A stretch of DNA of 42,179 bases from SIG459 sp045538735 (GTDB taxonomy: Bacteria; Bacillota; Clostridia; Oscillospirales; Oscillospiraceae): the NCBI GenBank assembly GCA_045538735.1, contig JAZSRY010000052.1, positions 1 to 42,179 of the forward strand, given 5' to 3'. Shown here one piece after another: positions 32,660 through 40,460 of this stretch. The notes beneath the pieces are model-generated. The model did not search any database, was not told where the DNA came from, and saw only the letters and a list, made by a program, of their open reading frames with translations. The stretch's first letter is position 1, and each line of letters opens with the position of its first letter. The translations under genes were made by a program, and so were the position numbers.

Positions 32660-33487
32660 ATGAAATTGAAAAACATAGAAGATATTCTTGACCGGCTCAT
32701 CCTCGAAAATGATTCAAACCGCATCCCCGGAGAACTTGCGCTCAGACCCGAACTTGCGGGAATGAAAATTTTTTCCAAAAGCCTCGTGGGCTGCGCCGAT
32801 GCTTCAGGCCCTATATTCCCGGAGATGAAGGGCGATTTTAAGGCCTACGGAGATATGCTCCGTCTGCCCTGCGACTGGCTTCCCGGGGCGAAAAGCGTTA
32901 TTTCCTTCTTCCTTAGCTACACGGACGAAATAAGGGTCTGCGACCGCCCCGGCACACCATACCCCTCCGATGAATGGCTCCACGCCCGCATTGAGGGACA
33001 AAGCTTTATGCTCAAGGCCTGCGATGAGATTATTGCCGAGCTTGAAAAGGAAGGCTATAAGGCGGTTATTCCTTCTGCAAGCGGGGATTTTGCCGTGTCC
33101 AGAGATGATGCCAGGGCGGCAGCAGGAGGCCCTCTTTTCGCCGCAAACTGGTCCGAAAGACATGCAGCCTACGCTGCGGGGCTGGGCACTTTTGGCCTTG
33201 CCAAGCATCTTATAACGGAAATCGGTGTCTGCGGCCGCTTTGGAAGCATCATAACCGATGCTCCCATTGAGTCCACACCAAGAGCCTACAGTTCTCCCTA
33301 TGAATATTGCAGCTTCTGCGGAGCATGCGCCCTGCGCTGCCCCTCCTCCGCCATAGGCAAATGTGAGAAGGACAATGCCCCCTGCTCGGACTTTATAAAC
33401 CGCACAAAGGAGCTTTTCCCGCCCCGTTACGGCTGCGGAAAATGCCAGATAGGTATGCCCTGCGAAAACGGAATACCCCTCAAATAA
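32660..33487 (+). CDS. QueG-like 4Fe-4S double-cluster protein
   Basis: 275 residues from the ATG at 32660; the in-frame GTG at 32651 is rejected because AAAGGA (32643-32648) would be too close. Fold of the epoxyqueuosine reductase QueG C-terminal region: YEYCSFCGACALRCPSSAIG forms one cluster set, and CEKDNAPC with CGKCQIGMPCENGIP the other. It lacks recognisable QueG catalytic Asp context and belongs to the group often called 4Fe-4S double cluster-binding protein. The true role is unknown. No corrinoid or queuosine gene is adjacent. Confidence 0.8.
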   Translation: MKLKNIEDILDRLILENDSNRIPGELALRPELAGMKIFSKSLVGCADASGPIFPEMKGDFKAYGDMLRLPCDWLPGAKSVISFFLSYTDEIRVCDRPGTPYPSDEWLHARIEGQSFMLKACDEIIAELEKEGYKAVIPSASGDFAVSRDDARAAAGGPLFAANWSERHAAYAAGLGTFGLAKHLITEIGVCGRFGSIITDAPIESTPRAYSSPYEYCSFCGACALRCPSSAIGKCEKDNAPCSDFINRTKELFPPRYGCGKCQIGMPCENGIPLK

Positions 33488-33520
33488 AAAAAGACACCCT
33501 GAAAAGGGTGTCTTTTTTTA
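33486..33520. terminator. Bidirectional terminator, ferredoxin-like gene and degV
   Basis: AGACACCCT / AGGGTGTCT stem with A7 and T7 runs on the two sides; the genes converge on it. Confidence 0.93.
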
Positions 33521-33528
33521 TTTGTTTT

Positions 33529-34416
33529 TCAGTCAACTCTCCTGTCGCCCCAGAAGAATATGGCGACGGTGCCGGGACCGGCATGGCTGCCGATAACGGT
33601 ACCGATATTATTGATAAGCACCTTCTCCTTCAGCTTGGGGAACTTGGCCTCTATGGCATCAGCCACTGCGCGGGCATCATCATAGCAGGCACTATGGCAC
33701 ATATAGCACTTGTCGGAATAGTCATAACCGTCAGCAGCAAAGCTTTCCATACGCTTGACTATCTCCTGAAGCACCTTATTCTTGCCTCTTACCTTGCTGC
33801 GGGGAATGAGGCGTCCCATATAGTCCATATTCATAAGGGGGCAGATGTTCAGCAATCCGCCGAAAATGCCTGCGGCCTTGGAAATGCGTCCGCCCTTCAC
33901 ATAGAAAGTAAGGTCGGTGGACAAAAACCAAATCTGGAGGTTCAGCTTGTTCTCCTCTGCCCAGTCGCGGACCTCGTCAATGCTCTTGCCCTCGTCACGG
34001 AGGTCTGCCAGCTTATCAACCAGGAGACCGAAGCCGGAGGAGGCCGCAAGAGAGTCCACAACATAAATCTTGCGCTCGGGATAACGCTCGGCAGCAATGA
34101 GGGCGGCATTCACTGCACTGTTATAAGAGCCGGATATGCCGGAAGAAAGGCAGATATGGAGAACATCCTTGCCTTCCTTGAGGAAGCGTTCAAAATGGTC
34201 CAGATATTCGGATATGTTCACTTGAGCGGTGGAAGTTTCCGCGCCCTCGGTCATTTTGTTGTAAAACTCGTCAAAGGGTATGGTCTCACCCAGATCGTCG
34301 GGATATTCTATGCCGTCCAGCTGATAGTGGAAGCAGATATATTCAATTCCCCGTCTTTCAAAATGCTCCTTTGAAAGGTCGGCGGTGGAGCAGCTGCTCA
34401 GTACAAAATTGCTCAT
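33529..34416 (-). CDS. DegV-family fatty-acid-binding protein
   Basis: 295 residues from the ATG at 34416 (AAGGAG upstream; the earlier ATG at 34467 gives an unrelated N-terminus and is rejected). DegV fold: SCSTADLS start, EISEYLDHFERFL-like helix, CLSSGISGSYNSA motif and DSLAASSGFGLLV. Family members (FakB) hold a fatty acid for phosphorylation by FakA; there is no fakA in the window. Confidence 0.9.
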   Translation of the reverse strand: MSNFVLSSCSTADLSKEHFERRGIEYICFHYQLDGIEYPDDLGETIPFDEFYNKMTEGAETSTAQVNISEYLDHFERFLKEGKDVLHICLSSGISGSYNSAVNAALIAAERYPERKIYVVDSLAASSGFGLLVDKLADLRDEGKSIDEVRDWAEENKLNLQIWFLSTDLTFYVKGGRISKAAGIFGGLLNICPLMNMDYMGRLIPRSKVRGKNKVLQEIVKRMESFAADGYDYSDKCYMCHSACYDDARAVADAIEAKFPKLKEKVLINNIGTVIGSHAGPGTVAIFFWGDRRVD

Positions 34417-34555
34417 TATGTGGTTCTCCTTGAAAAATATTGGAATGACGGTCTTTCCGTCCCCCAACCATTATTGCCCCAAGACAGCAAAAACACAAAC
34501 TACTGCAGATAAATTTGTCTCTACGCCTAAGCACCCTACTATCTACCGCAAAAAC

Positions 34556-34583
34556 AAGGACTCTACCGTGGGTAGAGTCCTTA
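34556..34583 (-). terminator. Terminator of the XRE-membrane gene
   Basis: AAGGACTCTACC / GGTAGAGTCCTT stem with a short loop, and a TTGTTTTTG tail on the minus strand. Confidence 0.8.
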
Positions 34584-34585
34584 GT

Positions 34586-35188
34586 TCATGCATTATTCTT
34601 ATTTTTCTTGCGTTTTTTCCCTATCTGGAAACTAAGGTAGACAACCGCTTCCGCGGGAAGAGCGATAAAGAACAGCTGCCAAAAGTTATTTTTGAATAGG
34701 GCAAAATATATAAGAGCCACTATGCAAAGAACCAGCGCCATCACGATATACATATTGTTTTTTCCCTTAAACCATACGGAGTTGAACACCAACAGCGTTA
34801 TGAGGGATATGGGTACCGCCGCCACAAAGCTTATCCAGTGAGCCTGCCCGAAAAGCCAAGCCACGACAAATTCGATCACAGTGAGAGTCCATATGCCGGC
34901 TATTGACGCAAGGGCTATGAACATGCGGCTGTATTCCTCTCTCTTTCCCCAGGGCTCTGCAGGCTTTTCCCAGCTGTCGTGAGAGGAGATAAGATAATCC
35001 ACGCTGACACCGAAGAGCTCCGCGATGGATTTGAGAACAAAAACATCGGGCACTGATTCGCCTCTCTCCCATTTGGAGACAGCCTTATCGGAATAGTGGA
35101 GCTTTTCTCCCAATTCCGCCTGGGTCATCCCTGCCCGGGTTCTTAGCTTTATTAAGTTGCTTGCAAAAACGATTTTGAGTTCATCCAT
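34586..35188 (-). CDS. XRE-family regulator fused to a membrane domain
   Basis: 200 residues. The N-terminal helix-turn-helix (about 7-62: LIKLRTRAGMTQAELGEKLHYSDKAVSKWERGESVPD, split here only for reading) is a classic Cro/CI type. Four transmembrane helices follow (about 88-200) and a Lys-rich tail. Membrane-bound XRE proteins of this form are common in Firmicutes, with unknown targets; tethering would let the regulator respond to membrane state. Divergent neighbours are not visible; AgcS lies upstream on the same strand with a terminator between. Confidence 0.88.
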   Translation of the reverse strand: MDELKIVFASNLIKLRTRAGMTQAELGEKLHYSDKAVSKWERGESVPDVFVLKSIAELFGVSVDYLISSHDSWEKPAEPWGKREEYSRMFIALASIAGIWTLTVIEFVVAWLFGQAHWISFVAAVPISLITLLVFNSVWFKGKNNMYIVMALVLCIVALIYFALFKNNFWQLFFIALPAEAVVYLSFQIGKKRKKNKNNA

Positions 35189-35253
35189 AGAAATATACCT
35201 GTGCGCTAAATTATTATCTTTGCTATTCTATCCGTTTTCAGAGCTTTTTGCAA

Positions 35254-35287
35254 GAAAAAACTGCCCCGCATTCTGAAACGCGGGGCA
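35254..35287 (-). terminator. Terminator of the AgcS gene
   Basis: GCCCCGC / GCGGGGC stem with a 10-base loop and a T6 tail on the minus strand. Confidence 0.9.
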
Positions 35288-35303
35288 TTGGTGTTTTATT
35301 GAC

Positions 35304-36755
35304 TTATTTCTTAAGCTGTGCAAAGTGCTCCTTAGTGAGCTTGATGACCACACCGCTGAGGCCCAGAAGTGCCACAAGGTTGGGAATTGCCATAAAGCCG
35401 TTGAGAGTATCGCCTATGTTCCAGACCAGATCAAGCTTCAGAGTGGAGCCAATAACGATAGCTATAATAAAGATGATCTGATAAATACGGAGGCCCTTGC
35501 CCTTGAAGAGGTACTCGAAGCAGCGGGTGCCGTAGAGCGACCAGCTGAGAACCGTGGAAAGGGCGAAGAAGCTGATACCAACAGCTATGATAAGAGAGCC
35601 TATCTTGCTGCCAAAAACAGTACCGAAGGAGGCAGCCATCAAAGCGGTGGAGTCCATAGCAGAGGAGCCCCAGTCAATGGCGAGACCGCCTGCCTGTGCA
35701 TCGGCGCAGCAGATGAGCATTGCAACGCTGGTAAGAGTGCAGATAACAATGGTGTCCATAAAGACCTCAAAGATACCGTAAAGCCCCTGCTTTACGGGAT
35801 TGCCTTCGGAGGAAGCAGCATGTGCAATGGGAGCGGAACCGAGACCCGCCTCATTGGAGAACACGCCGCGTCCAACGCCCTTCTGTATGGTCTGCATAAT
35901 AACAATACCGGTTGCTCCACCCAGAGCAGCATCGGCGCTGAAAGCGCCCTTGAAGATCATGGCGAACACAGGGCCAATGGCGCGAATGTTGAAAAGGATA
36001 ACAATCAGTGCGGAAAGGATATAGATAATAGCCATAACGGGAACCAGCTTCTCGGTAACAGCGCCCACGCGCTTAATGCCGCCCAGAAGGACCAGTGCCA
36101 CAATGATAGCAAGAACCACACCGATAACAACGCTGCTGACAGGCACACTCTGGCCGAAGATCGTAAGCGTGTTTGCTGCGGTGTCGCCGCCAAACTCGTT
36201 GATGGCATTATTAATGGAGGCTGCAATGGTGTTGACCTGAGTCATGTTGCCGATACCGAAGGCAGCGCAGCAGCCCAGAACGCAGAACACAGCACCCAGC
36301 CATGCCCAGCCCTTGCCGAGACCGTTCCTTATATAATACATAGGTCCGCCGACCCAGTCGCCCTTTTCATTGCGTTCGCGATACTTCACTGAAAGAACAA
36401 CTTCGCTGTACTTGGTAACCATTCCGAAGAGGGCACTAACCCACATCCAGAACACGGCGCCGGGGCCGCCGACGATAATTGCGCCGGTTACACCTGCGAT
36501 ATTACCTGTGCCTACGGTTGCGGCAAGAGCAGTTGTAACAGCCTGCAGGGGGGTTACCTCTCCTTCACCCGCCTTGGTCTTCTTAAACATCTTGCCCAGG
36601 GTGTTCTTCATAGCATAGCCGAAACGGCGGAACTGGATAAAGCCTACTCGGCAGCTGAGGTAAATACCGGTGCCCACCAACAGTATAAGCATCCAGGGAC
36701 CCCAGGCGTAACCGTTCAATACATTCACAAAATCGGTGAGTTTTTCCATAAACAT
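35304..36755 (-). CDS. Sodium:alanine/glycine symporter (AgcS family)
   Basis: About 483 residues from the ATG at 36755 (AGGAG 10 bases upstream; the frame continues upstream through the leader, but those codons are non-coding riboswitch). Some ten to eleven transmembrane helices. Family segments: ATVGTGNIAGVTGAI, GGPGAVFWMWVSALFGM, KYREGN-like KYRERNEKG, GPMYYIRNGLG and SNEAGLGSAPIAHAAS. AgcS proteins import Ala or Gly with Na+. The glycine riboswitch upstream points to glycine as the relevant substrate. Confidence 0.93.
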   Translation of the reverse strand: MFMEKLTDFVNVLNGYAWGPWMLILLVGTGIYLSCRVGFIQFRRFGYAMKNTLGKMFKKTKAGEGEVTPLQAVTTALAATVGTGNIAGVTGAIIVGGPGAVFWMWVSALFGMVTKYSEVVLSVKYRERNEKGDWVGGPMYYIRNGLGKGWAWLGAVFCVLGCCAAFGIGNMTQVNTIAASINNAINEFGGDTAANTLTIFGQSVPVSSVVIGVVLAIIVALVLLGGIKRVGAVTEKLVPVMAIIYILSALIVILFNIRAIGPVFAMIFKGAFSADAALGGATGIVIMQTIQKGVGRGVFSNEAGLGSAPIAHAASSEGNPVKQGLYGIFEVFMDTIVICTLTSVAMLICCADAQAGGLAIDWGSSAMDSTALMAASFGTVFGSKIGSLIIAVGISFFALSTVLSWSLYGTRCFEYLFKGKGLRIYQIIFIIAIVIGSTLKLDLVWNIGDTLNGFMAIPNLVALLGLSGVVIKLTKEHFAQLKK

Positions 36756-36799
36756 AAAGCACTGACTCCTTTCGGGCTGAGCATATATCCGTCTGAATA

Positions 36800-36834
36800 A
36801 ACAAAAAGAGGCTGCACCGAATCGGCACACCCTC
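36800..36834 (-). terminator. Riboswitch-controlled terminator in the AgcS leader
   Basis: GAGGGTGTGCCG / CGGTGCAGCCTC imperfect stem followed by TTTTTGTTT on the minus strand, about 45 bases before the AgcS start and after the glycine aptamer. It is the probable expression platform. Confidence 0.75.
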
Positions 36835-36873
36835 AAAAAAAACATAAAAGCTATTGCATAAACTGCAGCTTTA

Positions 36874-36965
36874 ATTCTGTCCTTTTGCCTGAGAGATTTG
36901 ACCCTCCCTTGCGGAAGCATCTTGCACCTTCGGCCCCCGGGCTTTCACCGGGCTTCTCCAGAATG
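36874..36965 (-). promoter_or_regulatory. Glycine riboswitch, single aptamer
   Basis: Minus-strand text contains GGAGAAGCCCGGTGAAAGCC, the conserved GCCGAAGGTGCAA and CTCTCAGGCAAAAGGACAGA, in the right order and spacing. P1 is closed by ATTCTG / CAGAAT. Only one aptamer is seen; a second one on either side was looked for and not found. Confidence 0.93.
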
Positions 36966-37065
36966 CCGTCCATTTGCGGTCAAGCAATTCCCTCAGCCAT
37001 TATATGAGCCTTGAGTCAAAAGCTTTCCTGCAAACTTCAGCCGGATCATATTTTGTTATGCTTAT

Positions 37066-37094
37066 ATTCTAATGCATTCCCGCGAACATTTCAA
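37066..37094 (-). promoter_or_regulatory. Promoter of the riboswitch-AgcS unit
   Basis: Minus strand TTGAAA (37089-37094), 17-base spacer, TAGAAT (37066-37071). The leader to the AgcS start is thus about 300 bases. A second TATAAT at about 36999-37004 has no -35 box. Confidence 0.6.
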
Positions 37095-37137
37095 CTCGTT
37101 AAATTGACAGATTTTTCATCTGTAGAAGCCCATAATA

Positions 37138-37170
37138 AGACAGACTGCACAAATTTTGTGCAGTCTGTCG
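37138..37170. terminator. Palindromic hairpin downstream of the zinc-ribbon gene
   Basis: AGACAGACTGCACAAA / TTTGTGCAGTCTGT inverted repeat about 60 bases past the zinc-ribbon gene stop. The T-tract is short, so termination is likely but not certain. Confidence 0.6.
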
Positions 37171-37230
37171 TCCATATAGCGCGGATTTATGTTTTTGCAG
37201 CGCGTACAAACCCCGCCTGTTTTTGGCAAT

Positions 37231-38946
37231 TTACTTTGCTTCCTTGTATACCTCGGGGATGCAGATGGCGTGGTAGCTATAGCCATTCTGGCTGGGAGAA
37301 GCCTCGTAGTCGCAGTGGAAAACTATCTTCATGAGCTTTGCACCGCTTACATCAACCTTGACGGCAATAACGGGATTTTCGCTGGTTGCGCTGAGAGTCT
37401 CGCTGGTGTAGACCTTCTCGCCGTCCAGATAGATATCAAAGTATGCACTCTTCTTATCATCTGCACTGCCACGGAATGCAAACATGGCTTCGAACACATC
37501 ATATCTGGCATCGAGGCTGAATTCTATGTTGGATTCGTCTCTGCCCCACATCCACTTGTGATACTTGGTTCCTTCAATGGCGGTGAATTCGGTGGAATTG
37601 CGGTTTACCTCGCCTGCTCTCTTGGAATATGCCTCGCTTATAAGGTCGAAGGGCAGCAGAGGCTCAAGCTCTGCGATTTTGTCCTTGATAAGCTGAAGAC
37701 TGCGGATTTCAAGGGCTGCCTCCAGATCTGCAAGGGCTGCGGCAACCTTGCTGCGGTCTCCGCCGTATTTTTCATCGGCCTTAGCGCACATATCCTCGCC
37801 AAAGCGGGTCTCAAATTCGATAATGCCGTTCTGAGCCTGAGTTTTGTATTCTCCGTTTACCTGCTCAGCTATATCCTCGATAGCCTTAAAGGCCTCAGCA
37901 TATTTTCCCGCGCTGTAAAGGGTCTCGGCAGTTACAAGAGTGGAGGTTACAAGCTGCTTCTCGGCAAGGACAGAATACTGCTCCAATGCTGCCAGGAGAG
38001 CATCGGTGGAGTAACCGTATTCCTCAACACATACGCGGACGGTTTCCTTTGCACTGACATAGTCATCGGTTTTTGCCAGTGCCTCGGCGCTGACGAGTAT
38101 GTAAGTCTCATAGAGATTATAGCAATCCTGAATCTTTCCGTCGATTTCGGCGGAGAAGGTTCCGTAATCGCCAAGAACTCTGTCGCCTGCTTTCAGGCAT
38201 TCAATGGCAGCAGTGTATTCATTTTCTGCAACAAGGGCATTTGCGTCATCCAGCACGGTGCCTGCATAGGCATCCAGAGCCTGCTGAGCCTTGGTTTGAG
38301 CCTCCTCATAAAGGGCATCGCCCTCTATAACCTTTCTGTAGCTGTCACAAGCGGCAAGATAGTCGCCGGAGGCATAAGCACTGTCACCGAGGGTCATATT
38401 TGCGGAGGATTCCAGAAGCGCATCCATTCTCTCCTGAACAGGTGCGAAAAGCTCCTTGGTGAAGCTTCCGAAGGAATAGAGAATATCCATGGAAGACTGA
38501 GCCTCAACATCTCTTATCTCTCTTGCGGCAAGACTGTCGCAAACCTGGTTTGCAGCCGCAAGCAGCTTCTTCTCAATTCTTTCGCTTGCTTCCCCGTCGC
38601 TGAGCTTTTCATGCCAGATTCCCTGGGCCATAACATATTCGCCTCTGTCCAGCGCTCTTGCAACACGGGCTGCAGGAAGGTTGAACACCACAAGCAGAAT
38701 AATTGCGATTGCAAGCACAGCGCAGGCGGCAGCAATAATTATGGTCTTTCTGTTTTTATGAAAGTTTTCTGCACGTCTGAGGATCTTTCTTTCCTCCTCC
38801 TCGCTCTCTCGCCAGGCATCGGCGCTGGAGGTGAGCTTTGTGAAAAGGGCGGCATCGGACTCAGACTGACCGATAGCATTGCAATCGGGGCATACGTCTG
38901 CACCCTCGGGCAATACTTTTCCGCATTTTATGCAATATTTTGCCAT
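37231..38946 (-). CDS. Zinc-ribbon membrane protein with C-terminal NPCBM-like domain
   Basis: 571 residues from the ATG at 38946 (AGGAG upstream; an earlier in-frame ATG at 38985 is rejected). A zinc ribbon comes first (C5, C8, C19, C22), then a charged segment, one transmembrane helix (about 67-90) and a long helical region (about 95-440) of TPR-like repeats with Ala/Glu/Tyr-rich helices (AKTDDYVSAKETV type). The C-terminal beta-domain (about 450-560) resembles NPCBM/NEW2 carbohydrate-binding modules (FRGSADDKKSAYFDIYLDGEKVY). The topology suggests an intracellular zinc ribbon and an extracellular ligand-binding region. Function unknown. Confidence 0.82.
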   Translation of the reverse strand: MAKYCIKCGKVLPEGADVCPDCNAIGQSESDAALFTKLTSSADAWRESEEEERKILRRAENFHKNRKTIIIAAACAVLAIAIILLVVFNLPAARVARALDRGEYVMAQGIWHEKLSDGEASERIEKKLLAAANQVCDSLAAREIRDVEAQSSMDILYSFGSFTKELFAPVQERMDALLESSANMTLGDSAYASGDYLAACDSYRKVIEGDALYEEAQTKAQQALDAYAGTVLDDANALVAENEYTAAIECLKAGDRVLGDYGTFSAEIDGKIQDCYNLYETYILVSAEALAKTDDYVSAKETVRVCVEEYGYSTDALLAALEQYSVLAEKQLVTSTLVTAETLYSAGKYAEAFKAIEDIAEQVNGEYKTQAQNGIIEFETRFGEDMCAKADEKYGGDRSKVAAALADLEAALEIRSLQLIKDKIAELEPLLPFDLISEAYSKRAGEVNRNSTEFTAIEGTKYHKWMWGRDESNIEFSLDARYDVFEAMFAFRGSADDKKSAYFDIYLDGEKVYTSETLSATSENPVIAVKVDVSGAKLMKIVFHCDYEASPSQNGYSYHAICIPEVYKEAK

Positions 38947-39130
38947 AAATACATCTCCTGATGTTAAAAAATTCAATATGTACATGTCTGCAGTATACAG
39001 ACACAGTCATTATACTAAATTAATTGCTTTATGTCAACTAAAGTGGGGAAAGGGAGAACATTTTCCCATTATAACAGAAGCAAAATGGGTATAATTGTCT
39101 TAGCCCGAACAATATAATCGGCGAAAAATG

Positions 39131-39159
39131 TTGAACAGCGCATTCGCCGGTGATATAAT
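39131..39159 (+). promoter_or_regulatory. Promoter of the COG0523 operon
   Basis: TTGAAC (39131-39136), 17-base spacer, extended -10 TGaTATAAT with the TATAAT at 39154-39159. The AT-rich stretch at about 39070-39118 has two further TATAAT boxes and could hold a metal-regulator site; no confident Zur/Fur box was identified. Confidence 0.7.
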
Positions 39160-39199
39160 GATTCTTTAGATAATCCAAAACGAAGGACAGTGTTTTTTA

Positions 39200-40450
39200 A
39201 TGACCAAAGTTGATATTTTCTCCGGCTTTCTCGGCGCCGGCAAAACCACTCTTATAAAAAAGCTTATCTCCGAAGCTTACTGCGGACAGAAAATTGTCCT
39301 CATCGAAAACGAATTCGGCGAGATTGGCATTGACGGCGGCTTTATGGAGGAGGCGGGCATTCAGGTAAACGAGCTTAACTCCGGCTGCATCTGCTGCTCT
39401 CTCGTGGGCGATTTTGCTCTTGCTTTGGGCAAGGTTATGGAGGAATATGCTCCCGACAGAATCCTCATCGAGCCTTCCGGCGTGGGCAAGCTCAGCGATA
39501 TCGTCAAGGCTGTTTCCGCAATCGATGGCCTTACCATCGCCTCTGCCACCGTTGTATGCGACGGAGCAAGATGCAAAATGTATATGAAAAACTTCGGCGA
39601 GTTCTATAATGACCAGGTCAGCAATGCCGCCGCCATAGTTCTCAGCCGCACCCAAAATCTCAGCGAGAGCAAGCTGGCCGAGGCAGTTGAGCTTCTTCGC
39701 GAGAAAAACGGCAGCGCCGTTATAATCACCACTCCCTGGGATCAGCTCAGCGGCAAGCAGATCCTCGAAGCCGTTGAAGGCTGCGACACTCTTGATAAGC
39801 AGCTTGAAGAAATGGAGCACCATCACCATCATCATGAGCATGAGTGCCACGACCCCAACTGTGATTGCCACGAGCACCATCACCATCATCACGAGCATGA
39901 GTGCCATGACGAAGACTGCGATTGCCACGAGCACCACCATCATCACCACGAGCACGAGTGCCATGACCCCAACTGCGATTGCCACGAGCATCACCATCAT
40001 CACCATGAGCACGAGTGCCATGACCCCGATTGCGATTGCCACGAGCACCACCATCATCACCACGAGCACGAGTGCCACGACCATAACTGCGATTGCCACG
40101 AGCATCACCATCATCACCACGAGCACGAGTGCCACGACCCCAACTGCGATTGCCACGAGCATCACCACCATGCCGATGAGGTTTTCGCCTCCTGGGGCAT
40201 GGAGACCGCCGCAAAGTTCAGCGTGGAGGGCATCCGCTCCATTCTCGCTCAGCTTGAAAACTCCGAAAAATACGGCATTATACTCCGCGCAAAGGGTATT
40301 GTGGACGCCTCCGACGGACAGTGGATTCACTTTGACTATGTGCCCGGCGAGGCCGACATCCGCCGCGGCAGCGCCGGTATTACCGGAAGATTCTGCGTCA
40401 TCGGCAGCGGCATAAACGAGGCCGAGCTGAAAAAGCTCTTCGCCATATAA
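39200..40450 (+). CDS. COG0523 (CobW/ZagA-type) GTPase metallochaperone with His/Cys repeats
   Basis: 416 residues. G3E GTPase: Walker A GFLGAGKTT (K15), ENEFGEIGID, the metal-binding CICC (C63-I-C65-C66) and the acidic IEPSG motif. The NKxD element is replaced by a divergent SRTQN segment. Residues 206-319 are six tandem 19-residue units of the form E-H6-EHECHDxxCDCH, with 8 to 9 His and 3 Cys each, followed by EHHHHADE. The C-terminal CobW_C domain (about 325-416) is complete. COG0523 proteins deliver Zn, Co or Ni in a nucleotide-dependent way; the metal here is not known. It is followed 10 bases later by a partner gene. Confidence 0.93.
   Translation: MTKVDIFSGFLGAGKTTLIKKLISEAYCGQKIVLIENEFGEIGIDGGFMEEAGIQVNELNSGCICCSLVGDFALALGKVMEEYAPDRILIEPSGVGKLSDIVKAVSAIDGLTIASATVVCDGARCKMYMKNFGEFYNDQVSNAAAIVLSRTQNLSESKLAEAVELLREKNGSAVIITTPWDQLSGKQILEAVEGCDTLDKQLEEMEHHHHHHEHECHDPNCDCHEHHHHHHEHECHDEDCDCHEHHHHHHEHECHDPNCDCHEHHHHHHEHECHDPDCDCHEHHHHHHEHECHDHNCDCHEHHHHHHEHECHDPNCDCHEHHHHADEVFASWGMETAAKFSVEGIRSILAQLENSEKYGIILRAKGIVDASDGQWIHFDYVPGEADIRRGSAGITGRFCVIGSGINEAELKKLFAI
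39815..40171 (+). repeat. 57-base tandem repeat encoding His/Cys metal-binding units
   Basis: Six copies of a 57-base in-frame repeat (39815-40156) and a partial seventh (to about 40171). Copies differ mainly by synonymous C/T changes and by the codons for the residues before CDCH (DPN, DED, DPN, DPD, DHN, DPN). The protein pattern is kept much better than the DNA, which suggests selection at protein level together with repeat expansion. Confidence 0.95.
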
Positions 40451-40460
40451 GGAGACAGCC

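Noticed and set aside
36966..37058. Second glycine aptamer
   Set aside because: The conserved CCGAAGG and CTCTCAGGCAAAAGGAC segments occur only once in the leader.
39815..40171. Possible CRISPR-like array
   Set aside because: The repeats are adjacent, 57 bases long, in frame and without spacers; they are a coding tandem repeat.
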